Below are positions 47,801 to 58,338 of a DNA stretch of 64,000 nt, in pieces. Origin of the DNA: Sphagnum magellanicum. Lineage: Eukaryota; Streptophyta; Sphagnopsida; Sphagnales; Sphagnaceae. The translations under genes and the position numbers were made by a program. The notes below the pieces were generated by a model. It searched no databases. It had not been told where the DNA came from and saw nothing but the letters and a program-made list of their open reading frames with translations. Each line of letters starts with the position of its first letter. Position 1 is the stretch's first letter. Location of the stretch: assembly GCA_021904315.1 (NCBI GenBank), contig CM038917.1, positions 2,046,001 through 2,110,000 of the forward strand, given 5' to 3'.

Positions 47801-48600
47801 AAATTGTGACACATTTAACATTGTTCCCCCCCCCCCCCCCCTTCCCCCCCTCCCATAATAAATTCTCCCCATAGAGACAATTGAATGTCACATTACATGG
47901 AAACAAACTTCACACCTCAATAAATCAAATAGAGTGCAAGAAATGTCGATCAAAATAGTTGAAACCTTTCAAGGTCTACAAATGTTTTACCAAATTTGGA
48001 TATCTTCATAACTTGTAATGTGTTTGTGAATTCTACAATCGTTTTGTGCCTTCAATGTATGCTTGAAAAGTTAGTCCTTTTCTAATTAAGACAAATTTGC
48101 TTGATCAAATAATGATTCCAAATTTATATTTCTTTCATTCTCAATTATCATGTTGTATGGAATCACACAAGTTATCATGGTGTCATAAATTGTGGCCATC
48201 TACCACAATTTGCAAGGGTTTTGCATGATAGCAAAGTGGGATTTTGTGATACACCAAAATTATTTCACAACTATCATTTCAACTATCCACCATGGCACCA
48301 TGGCAAAAATGACTTGTAATCACATATTTGATTACAACATGATTTTAGGTGATAAATGCAACTATGACTTGCAACTATTGTTGGTTTGGATGAAAATGAA
48401 AATGGAAAGCATGTTCATATCATTCACAAATGGTGGCATTCGATAATAAATGAAAATTTAATTGTTTTTGTGATTGGTATGTGCTTCATAAAAGACTAAA
48501 CAACATTTGGCATCTTGTTCAACTTGAATTATCATTATATATCATAGTTGCAGATGTACATGTGTTAGTGATTGGTTACTACATGCAATATGACATGTTA
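44821..48600. other. Intergenic; simple repeats only
   Basis: No gene is recognised. Landmarks are (GTT)n at about 45463-45488, a small duplication of CATTCCAGCTTTGGCATT near 45577 and 45625, and poly-C tracts at 47826-47842. Frames that cross the poly-C tract give Gly/Pro-rich shadows. Confidence 0.5.
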
Positions 48601-49175
48601 ACTTAGATTTCATAAACTTAGGCAACCTTTAAGCAATCCACATAATTTAGGTAGCCCCTATGTAAATTTGTAAATATGGTCTACTTAACTTCAATAGCCC
48701 ATAGGTAGTTTACATAGACCTTAAGTATGGCCCTAGTACCCTAATTAGTCTGGGTAATTTTTAAGTAGCCCTTAGGTAGTCTTTACATAACCTAGGTAAT
48801 TCATAGGTTGGCCCTAGGTAGCCTAAGTAGCCTTTAAATAACCTAACAACCTTAGGTAGCCTAGGGAGCCCTTAACTAGGTTCCAAGGTAGTCTAAATGA
48901 CCCCTAGAAAACCCTTATATAGCATAGTGGCCCATACATACCCTAGATAGTCTAATAGGCCTTAAGTACCCCTTAAGTACTTTAAGTAATTTGGGCAACC
49001 CCTAAGTACACCCTTAAATACTTTAGGCAATTTAAATAGCCCCTAAGTAGGCCATTACGTACTTTCATTAATTTAGGTAACCCTTAGGTAAGCTTATAGT
49101 TACTTTAATTAGTCTGAGTAACCTTTAAATAACTTATGTAATTTAAGCAACCTTTAGGTACTTTAAGTAATATGG
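48601..49175. repeat. Cryptically simple TAGGTAGCC/TTAAGTA DNA
   Basis: About 570 bases are built from diverged words such as TTAGGTAGCCC, CCTTAAGTA, TAACCTAGG and AATTTAGGTA with a loose spacing of about 15-25 bases. Short similar stretches recur near 49845-49930 and 50400-50440. It looks like an old slippage-derived minisatellite; no coding signal. Confidence 0.7.
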
Positions 49176-50489
49176 GTGAAAACATGGTTAGGTGGTTGGA
49201 AAGTGGCATTTGAGAGTCCATAATCTAACATTATCAAGTTTTTTTGTGGTTTTAACAATTATCAAACCATAGATCCTATAATTATCCCTATGTTTTTAAT
49301 AATAAATATTAATAAATTAACCTATGAATATCCCTAAACATGTGATTGATAAAAAAGTTCATGCAAAAGATTAAAATTTTAAATATGAAACGGACTTTCA
49401 AATATAAAAATTCACAATAATCATGTATTTAAAACTTCTAAAAATCAAATATATATATGCAAAAAAATTCATTTCACTGATAAATTTTTCATTTGATGAT
49501 GTTTTATTTATTAATTTTTATTTTGACACTACTTTGACATATTTTTTGAGTCGACATTTTCATTTATTTTGTTTGACAAAGGTAGTGTTGTCATTTCAAA
49601 AGTCCATTACAAGTCCATAATCTTTTTAAAATTCATCCAAAAATTTTATGATTAAAAATTCCCATTAAAATTTATGACAATATGAATGATTAAGAAATTG
49701 ACAATGTTAATTTTGAATATGGCTTTAAATTTTACACTTGTATGTAATTTAGAAAAATTACAAATGTGACAGTCCAAATAGTCCACCTATTCATATTTTC
49801 ACCCACCCAGGTACACCCATGGTGGGGTTTTATGTACCCTAGTTAATCTAGGAAGCCTTTAAAAAGCCCTTATGTATGCCATATGTACTATAATTAATAT
49901 ATCTACAATCTTTAAGTAGGCGTTGACGCATTATAATAAATAGCCCCCCAACTAACTAATTAATAAGTCTAGTAGAAATCTTCAAATATATGACTTACTT
50001 TATAATTAATATTCCAATCATTAAGGAAAAAAATGACTAATACCCCTAAAGTCATTACAATGAATTGTTTAAAATAATAAGCATTTAAAACATGATGTGG
50101 CATAGTGATGTGGCAAATATCATTCATTAGTCATAAAGGACATATGTGAAGTCATTAGTGATAGTTTAATTATTTTTTATTATTAGAATTAAACCCAAAA
50201 ACTTGGGGAATATTTTTTTTAAAATTTATAATATTAGTATAGATTTATTGGATATTTTACTAATAATAAGATATATTTTTATTTTAATTATTTTAATCTC
50301 ATTATTTTTCATCTTAACAATTGTTGACATGTGTCATCACCTAAGCTAAATTTAAAAATTAATTTAAATGACTAATTAAACCACTTTATCTACATATCTT
50401 AGGCCCACCTTGTAACCACCTAACCTAGGTAATTTAGGTAGGTATAAAATATTCAATCAATATTCCAATGTTGATCACAACAAATGTCA
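49176..50489. other. Very AT-rich intergenic DNA
   Basis: Nothing recognisable beyond AT-rich low-complexity sequence and traces of the TAGGTA-type words. Confidence 0.5.
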
Positions 50490-50550
50490 GTTGTGAAATT
50501 GATCCTTGGACCCCATGGATGGAATCCAATTCCTTTACCACCAAGCCACC
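50490..50550 (-). mobile_element. Possible tRNA-derived SINE head
   Basis: On the minus strand TGGCTTGGTGG (50548-50538) resembles a polymerase III A box, and about 35 bases on GGATCAATTTCAC (50505-50493) resembles a B box (GGTTCGANTCC). The spacing fits a tRNA-related SINE. There is no cloverleaf, and the 3' tail is not defined, so it is only a candidate. Confidence 0.35.
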
Positions 50551-52060
50551 CCACTTTGTTGTGACAGTAATTTTATTTTTATTTTATTTAGACCATATTT
50601 CATTTAAATGTGACATAAAACCTCAAATTTGATAATTCATATCTTATTGATAATTTTTAAAATGAAAAAATTGAAATTTTATTAATAAATTTCCTTCAAT
50701 AATGTACCAACTATATAATTTATTTTTGAAAAATATAAATTCAGTTGAAAAGAAAAATTATTTGAATTTTGTTATTGAATAACATTTCAATGGCCATCTT
50801 TTGGAAAATATAAATTCAAACACATAATTTGTAACGGGAAAAACCTTTTGGCTAATACATGAATAAATAAAATATATCTTTCATATCTTAAATCTTCATT
50901 TAATTTATGAATTTATATTATACAAATTTCTTCCAATATATCATAATTTTAATAATAAATTTTGATTTAGATGTATGAGTCCATATAATTTATCCACATA
51001 AAATATTTATAAATGGATCATAAATCAATTATATCTATTTATATATAATTTAAAAATATTAATCATATTGAATTTCATGTATAAACTTAATTTAATTTGA
51101 CTAATAATAATAATAGATATTAAAATATTAATTAATTATCTGAAATTATAAAATTTATTTATTTTTACACATGTAAAATAAATAAATTTATTGATATACA
51201 TATATTATAGAAATTTTTATTTAAATTTATGACCTATAGTTGTATTGAAGTTTAGTTTGGCACTAGATTTAACTGAGTTTTTCTTTGTAGTTCCTTCAGG
51301 TAAAACACTAGTTTGGCATTGGATCAATTATGTGATTTCAAACTTTTATTTAACTATGATGAAACTAAACCAATGTTGTTGATTTTAGATGTGTTGAAGT
51401 GTAGATGTTCATGACATTTCCACTTTTTGTAATTAGCTTCCCAATGTAATTGGGTAAATTTTCATAGGCAACATCTAGAATTGTCTAATAGTGGATTGAA
51501 TCCACAACCATTTGCAATGTATATACATACATTTGATTAGTTGAAAAATATGTGCGAGATCTTTATATTCCAAATTAAATTCACTAAAATATAAAATGTA
51601 ATCAGGAAATTAAAAATTAAATTAAAAATATAGAGCCTAGAGGTCAAATTTAATATTGACCCTTGAGGTTCAGATTGGAAGTTGGAAGTGAGGAGGATGT
51701 GACCATAATTGCAGCATTATGTATGACATTGATGATTGAAGCCCTTGATTGCTATTAGCCAATTTCTTCCTCCACCTTCCATGATGACTATTGGCAGCCC
51801 TACCTTAGCTATGTTCGTGTGTACAATGATTTATTTTTGGTGAACATTTACCAAATTTTCTGTCACAAATTCCTTCTTAGCCAAATTCTTTTTTAAATTT
51901 TTTTTAAAAAAACTTAAATTTGAAGGAAAAAACCATCTTTCCGAGAAAACTTTTATCATATTTTGACAAAGTTTTCAATTTAGGGGCAATTCTGAATAAT
52001 TCTGGTCGAGTCTTAGTTTTCAGTTGACACTTTTTCAAGACACTAGATCCTGTACTAAAA
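50551..52060. other. Very AT-rich intergenic DNA
   Basis: No gene or structured repeat was recognised; the sequence is dominated by AAATTTAT-type words. Confidence 0.55.
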
Positions 52061-52272
52061 GGCGCATTCACACTTGGTGTTAGGGACTTTAGTGTTGAAT
52101 ATCATAACATCGTGTTACTCATGTAAGAGTTAAAACTTACTTACCATGAAATTTCTATGTTAATCTAATATTCACTTAACATGAAGCTATCACCTATTTA
52201 ATATTACATGTCACCTAAGATGCCACCTACATTTTCATTGAACACTCACTTAACATCAAGTGTGAATTCACC
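52061..52272. mobile_element. MITE-like inverted-repeat element (212 bp)
   Basis: The left arm ATTCACACTTGGTGTTAGGG with flanks (52061-52102) is matched by an inverse right arm near 52231-52272 containing TTAACATCAAGTGTGAATTC. The arms are about 40 nt with several mismatches. The short AT-rich interior has no open frame. No clear target-site duplication was found. Confidence 0.6.
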
Positions 52273-53125
52273 ATAACTTCTAACATTATGCCCCTCATTT
52301 TATTAGATCATATTAGATTAGAATGTTGAATGCACTTATTTGATATCAAAGCAGAGTCTAGACCGACCTGAAATATTCACCAACCCAGTTGGAGGTCAAT
52401 GGACTTGACCTAAACCCTAAACTCAATTATGGTCATGACTAGTATTTGGGTTATGCACACTATGATTCATATTTCATATTGGCACCTTGTTGGATTTTTA
52501 AAACTCAAAATTTGTTGCACATGGAAAAATATTTGGATAAATTCATCGTCTCATCAAATAAATTGATGGTTTTGCTTGTTGAATAATTTTTGAAAATTTG
52601 AATATATTGAAGGCGAATAAACTATTATATTATTTGGATGACCTTAGGGCATGAATCGGTCATTCATTTGTAAGTGATTTTGGGTTCAGTCCGTTGTTGA
52701 GTTATGCTCCCTATTACCAAAACAAACATTGATTACAATACTTTCTAAAACTTATCATGAAATTGAGAAATTCTAAAAGGTTTAAAGTCAAATATACTTT
52801 TAACACCTTAGTTCAAAAGGTTATAGTATTGAAATATCCAATATATTAACTTGAAAATGGAAAAAAAGTCTTGCATTACTCCACCCAACATCTTGTTCAG
52901 ATTTTGTAAACAACATTATGATTTTTAACCCAATGTATATTAAATTGAAAATTTCCCTAGTGATAATTAGATTAATTATTTCCTTTGTGCAATGCAATTT
53001 GAAAATTGGATTGGAGAAGTTAGAATCACCCAAAGCACCATAACCACACAAGTGAAGAAAATAGCATGCTACTTCTAGAAATTCATGAGAGAGAATTAAA
53101 AACTCCAATGTGAAGATGGGTTTGG
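52273..53125. other. Intergenic, nothing recognised
   Basis: AT-rich sequence with a 122-codon minus-strand frame (52821-53189) that overlaps the tandem repeat to the right and has no recognisable domain. Confidence 0.45.
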
Positions 53126-53277
53126 TTAAAGAGTATATGGAAACTAGCTTCATCCTACAAGACCAATGTTGCCATTGTGTGTAAAACACAATGGCACATA
53201 ATTAAAGAGTATATGGAAACTAGCTTCATCTTACAAGACCAATGTTGCCGTTGTGTGTAAAACACAATGGCACATAA
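53126..53277. repeat. Two-copy tandem repeat with a perfect hairpin in each unit
   Basis: The 76-bp unit starts TTAAAGAGTATATGG at 53126 and again at 53202. The copies differ at only two or so bases, so the duplication is recent. Each ends in GCCATTGTGT-GTAAA-ACACAATGGC (centre C/T changed to G in one arm of copy two), a 10-bp stem with a 5-base loop. Confidence 0.85.
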
Positions 53278-56200
53278 GAACAATGTGTAAATTTTGAAAT
53301 GAATTTGTTGGTAGCCATACAACATGTTTTTAATGTTTTTGTGTGGTTGTAGCTCTCACCATGAAGGCATGCATTAGTTATTTTTTGTTGATGTATGGAC
53401 ACATTATGAAAGGAACAATTGAAAATTCCTTCAATATTTAATATGCAAGATTTCTTTCCATATTTAAGTTAGGAATTTTATAGAATTATGCATGTAAATA
53501 TAAGCAACGAATGATGAAAAATGAACTATACATGAAATTCTTCATTGAATGCACTTATCAAGAAGTCAATTAAACTTCGACTTAGGAATAAAAAATCAAA
53601 GGGGTCTCAAGAATAATAGTTTACAACTGGAAAATCTTTTTTTTAGGTTCAATTTTGTGGTGTACCTGGAGTTGTGATCATCCATGATATGATTTAGCCA
53701 GATCTGGCTAAGAAAAAAGTATGAAAGTAAAAAGAATTCAAGAGTCTATCTATATTTTTGGCTACCTATTGGAGCTTAATATGGAATCTGGAATATAATT
53801 ACCTATTTTTTCTGAATTTTGGTCAAACAAAAACCCAAAAAAATTGTTTTACACCATTTTGAAAAACAATCACCATTTAAATTTATTAAAATAAAAAAAT
53901 AAAAAAAAAGCCACTGCAACCAGCATCACTGAAGGCAGAAGTTTTTCTTTCAATTTTGTGACATCGAAAAGTTGATGAGTTCTTCCAAAAAATTAGCAAA
54001 TGGGTTGAATTAACATTACAAAAACAAAAAAATTGTCGGAGCTGAAATCAGTGGCTGGAGGCATTGATATATTTCTCACATTTTCTGATTTTCCATCATT
54101 GGTTAGCATTGCAAGAGGGATTTAGCATTAAATGACTGGTATTTAGAACCTGTCTAAATATGTTTTTTAAAAATTAGTTTTAAAATGATACCAAACAAAA
54201 TTCAGAGTCGAAATGTGGTGAAAGGTATTTCAATTTCAGTTTTCAAAATTTGTAAAAAATTTCAGAAAAAGAGGAATATTGATATTGTGTCACAATCTTC
54301 CCATTAAAAAATGTTTTTGCATTTTGACAAAAAATTTGCACCAAAAAAATAAAATGCTGACTGGATGATGGACAACATGCTCAAACTCGTGTACTACTTG
54401 CATTGGAGAGTCAAGACACAAGACTTGGCTGCATTTAACTCACTGCATGGGTTCATTGCTTGCCACTCGAAACAAGGTATGAGTTAAAATCACAAAAAGC
54501 TATTCTAATTATTTGTCACCCAAAGGGAGCAAGCTACTTGCAACAAAGTCCGATCATAAAAGACCACAATTCCTTTCTAGGGCTAAAGAGATGGACTTCC
54601 ACACTTTGACTATGATGTTGGTGTTTGATGGTTTCTTAGATACAACAAGTTGGACACCTCGCATTCTAGAAAGCAAAGAAAGCAACCAATCGACATTGGG
54701 TAATGAACCTTTTTTCCCACCAGAAGCTCAATAGTAAGTGCCGGTCAACTCGCTGACACTAATAAACGTTCTATCACAACACTATATTGCAGATGTATGG
54801 TTCATTTGCCTCCCTTGACTATATGATAGAAGAGTAAAGTAGTTTTAGGCACATGATTGAAGATGGGTGTTCTATTAATTCTAGATTCCTATCAGTTGAA
54901 GTCGACAAATGAAGAAAACAAGCTCTTTAAAATTTTACTATAGAAGTCTATAGAAGTTTTGGTATTTTGCGGTTGCACCTTTTCCTTTTTGCCTTTCACA
55001 CTAGTGGATCAGATGTGGGTGATACATGACTTGCGGGTTAGGATTATTATTATGCAACTACTATGCCAAAAAAATTCAAGCTCCTAAACTTTACCCTCTT
55101 CTAAAGGATTTCCACAACACTAGGGGACACACACAACAAGGGAAAGCTCTAAATAGCCACATTTGGTATCTATTTTAGGGTTGCTGTTACCTTATATATA
55201 ACTTGTTCCTCCCAATGACTTGGATGTCAAAGTTTTCCATGGAAATTTTGTTGCCTATAATATTGTGACTTGTGTGGGACCGTAATAAATTTTGTAATCA
55301 GTGAAGTGGCAAATAGGAAGTGGGACTGTGGAACCCACATGTGGAGGGGTGGGAAGGTCACAAAATGACATTGCCTAGAATGATAAGCTTCTGGCTCCTG
55401 CCCCACGTGAGCTTGTTTGCATGTTATAAATAGCCGAGGAGGTGCTGGTTGAGTGTGAAGCTTCAAAATTACTAACATCGGGCTTTTGACCTTGAAAGTC
55501 GGGGGGCTACATTGAGCCAACAGCCCACCATGAGCGGATGGATGGCATGTGGACATGAGAAACACTTTTTTCCAATGATTTTTAGCTAATTCATTAGCTA
55601 ACCACTGTGGTTTACCTCAGGTTCTGCTTTTACTACCTACCTACTAACATCACACTAGAGCACTTGGCTTCCTATGTACTAAACCATTTACCATGAATGT
55701 AAAACCCTCATACCCACCTATTTATCCTACCCACATGCCCATGTGTCTCTATCCTGTACAACTTACAAGATAGTTTCCCTAAGTGAAACCTGACTTCAAC
55801 TCAATTGGGGTTCATTCATCACAACTAAGTCACAAGAGGCTTTCAAAGGGTGGTGCATCCGTGACTATTGGTTCACTCTGGCTGGAAGTAGGTATCAAGC
55901 CTACAGACTTACTTCAGCTTTTTAGTTCACTTGAGATAAGACTAACATGTATGTCTTCATATTTCATATTTGAAACATCAATATTCGTTAATTTATTTTA
56001 GTATTTTCAAAATTTCTGGAATTTAGGAATATATATATATATTTAGAAAACATTTGTGGTTCAGGTTCACTTGAATTCAAAAAAATCTTGAACATTTTTT
56101 ACTTTTAAAAGTATCCTATAAGAGTTTGTGACTTAGTTGGGTGGACTACCCTAAAAGTGATCACACCAACCCCCTTATTCATCACAAGTTTGCAACAGTA

Positions 56201-57067
56201 GGGAAACTTTAGTACCCAGCTCCCAACCCCCACCTTAGGCCCTACCTAGATTTACTTGAACCCAGAATATATTCATGTATTCAACTTTGGACTCAACAAA
56301 GTTCCAAAAGACACTAAACATCTAACAACAGATAGATAGACTGACCCATCCCAACAGTTTTCAAAATTTTGATGCCTTGAAAAACACTCAACATGGTGGT
56401 TCAAGAGGGCCTAGCAAAAGAGTTCGTTCATCCATCTGGCAAACTTTTTTAGTAGTCTCATTCATTGATCATGTAAAGAACCTCAACTCTGGTTGCTAAG
56501 AATGACCACTAAAATTTAAACAACACATGCTTCCAGGGACTAGTAGTGCATGTCAGTCTCTTGGGTCACACGGTTGTAAATGGGACTTATCCATATATTA
56601 AGATCTAGGCATTTGTTTGTTTGTTTGTTTGTTGGTTCTGCCCATAGGGAAGAGACTAAACTACACATCCGTGTAGTAGGATTTGGGTCTACAATTTTGG
56701 CTCAAATTTCACCCAATGGTTGAGTGAGATCTCGAGTATTATGTGTGCATATACGAATGTGCATGTTCCATAAGAGTGTATGCATCTATATGAGAACTTA
56801 TAGATCCAGTAAGGGAAGCTTTTAGTTTGAACTTGCCATAAGGGACAAGAGTCATTGCCCGATGAGATGAGCCGCTTATTTTTGTTTTGTTTGTTTGGAA
56901 CTGATGACCCCTTTGGTACCACTGGAAAGCCCAGATGAAGTGATGTGCATGTTTTTTTGGTTTCACAATTTCCAGATGAACTGAGAAAAAATTTATTGAA
57001 ATTAGAGTGATTTTTGTCTCTGAAAATTGATTAAAGAAATGAAATTGATTTATCAAGGTTCCTTACA
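53278..57067. other. Intergenic, short unrecognised frames only
   Basis: No gene is recognised. An AACCACTGTGGTT core near 55598, shared with 37.3 kb, and a (GTTT)n run near 56611-56632 are the only landmarks. The region near 55200-55600 is less AT-rich but has no coding signal that I trust. Confidence 0.45.
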
Positions 57068-57130
57068 AACTCTAAGCTAAACCCACCTCAGCTGTAACAA
57101 TAGCATTGGGATGGGTGACCTTACAGCAGG
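57068..57130 (+). mobile_element. Possible 5S-rRNA-like relic (box C region)
   Basis: AACTCTAAGCTAAACC, then AGCATTGGGATGGGTGACCT, resembles the internal-promoter part of plant 5S rRNA in order and spacing (AACTC..AGTTAAGC to TGGGATGGGTGACC). Only this half is recognisable. It could be a decayed 5S copy, a 5S-derived SINE or the LTR of a Cassandra-type TRIM element, which carries such a 5S segment. Confidence 0.35.
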
Positions 57131-58108
57131 TTTAATATACTTGGGCCAAGGGGCAGGGGAACAGAGGCCCACTCTTAAACGTATAAGAGAGAGAGGGTTG
57201 AGGCTGCTGTCCCACTTAAAGCATTCTGTCTACAGGGAAACAGACAGTCCCATGTCCCCTGTGCAATTCAACTCTATCTAAGACAAATTTATAAATGAGG
57301 GGACGAGGAAACCATGCTATGGTGTGAACTTCAAGCTCTACCCAAACTCCAAAGAAGGGCGACGACAGAAATTGGGACCCTTAGTAGTCTACTGTTGAGT
57401 CTTGGGAGCAGGATCCACAACAGTTTGTTGCATCTGCTGCCCCTCTCTCATCAAGCAGACACAAATTTTAATACTAAAAAAGTCTACAAAAGCCAGTTAA
57501 CCATGACGGCTAGTGTACAACAAGCCTATATTAATACTACTGTTCTTGTCTGGTTGGGATCTGTTTGGTTGTTCGGGTGGGAGGCAAGAAGATATGGCGG
57601 TTTTTAATAGCCCATCTTTGATCCTTGGCACTTACTGTGGGCAGTTGAGAAGAGAAGCTCCAAAGCCATGGATCAAAGACTTTCTTCTAAGTTCATCCTG
57701 TAATTAATTGGTTTCCTACTGTCACATGGGTGAACTGAATCAGATAAATTGTCATTCTTATAACCCAATTCAGTCCTTTGTAAACTTAATTGTCTCTTGT
57801 ATAACTACTAACTTCTGTCAAGTAGTATCTGTGTAGTACTACTACTAGGTGATGTTCTAGGTAGTTATATCACTTGGTGCTTGTTTGGATCCTTTGTTAC
57901 TAGCCTTGAGTGGATCAGCGCCCAAGGCTACCATGTTGAAAACCCTAAAGTTTTGGGGTTGCTACTCCCTACTAAACACAATAAGTATCTTGTCCTGTGT
58001 CCATATTTTACATTTACCAGGTTATATATAGCCACTATGAGACTTACTACCAGGGTAGGTGCAGGTTCACACTTGCTATATGTAGATATGTAGCTTACCT
58101 TAACTATT
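57131..58108. other. Intergenic, less AT-rich, no gene recognised
   Basis: Frames of 64-97 codons at 57314-57707 overlap each other and show no known domain. An AGAGAGAG run lies near 57185-57195. Nothing else is supported. Confidence 0.4.
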
Positions 58109-58338
58109 ACAAAATGTGGGTGTAGTTCATTAGTCCCTATTCACTAGACTGGTGAATTTTTCATTGGACCCTGTTCACTACAATCACAAAATGTTGATGA
58201 AGTTCATTAGTCCCTATTCAGTAGACCAGTGAATTTTTCATTGGACCCTGTTCATTACAATCACAAAATGTTGGTGTAGTTCATTAGTCCCTATTCAGTA
58301 GACCAATGAATTTTTCATTGGACCCCATTCACTACAAT
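58109..58338. repeat. Three-copy tandem repeat, 77-bp unit
   Basis: Copies start with ACAAAATGT at 58109, 58186 and 58263. Each carries GTTCATTAGTCCCTATTCA, AGACC(A)GTGAATTTTTC and ATTGGACCC. Divergence between units is only a few bases, so the array is fairly recent. Confidence 0.9.

Noticed and set aside
47651-47906. Gly-rich minus-strand frames
   Set aside because: They are produced by the poly-C tract at 47826-47842.
57068-57130. Functional 5S rRNA gene
   Set aside because: Only part of the 5S sequence is recognisable; the 5' half and 3' end do not match.
58109-58338. CRISPR-like array
   Set aside because: Units are contiguous 77-bp tandem copies with no spacers, in a plant genome.
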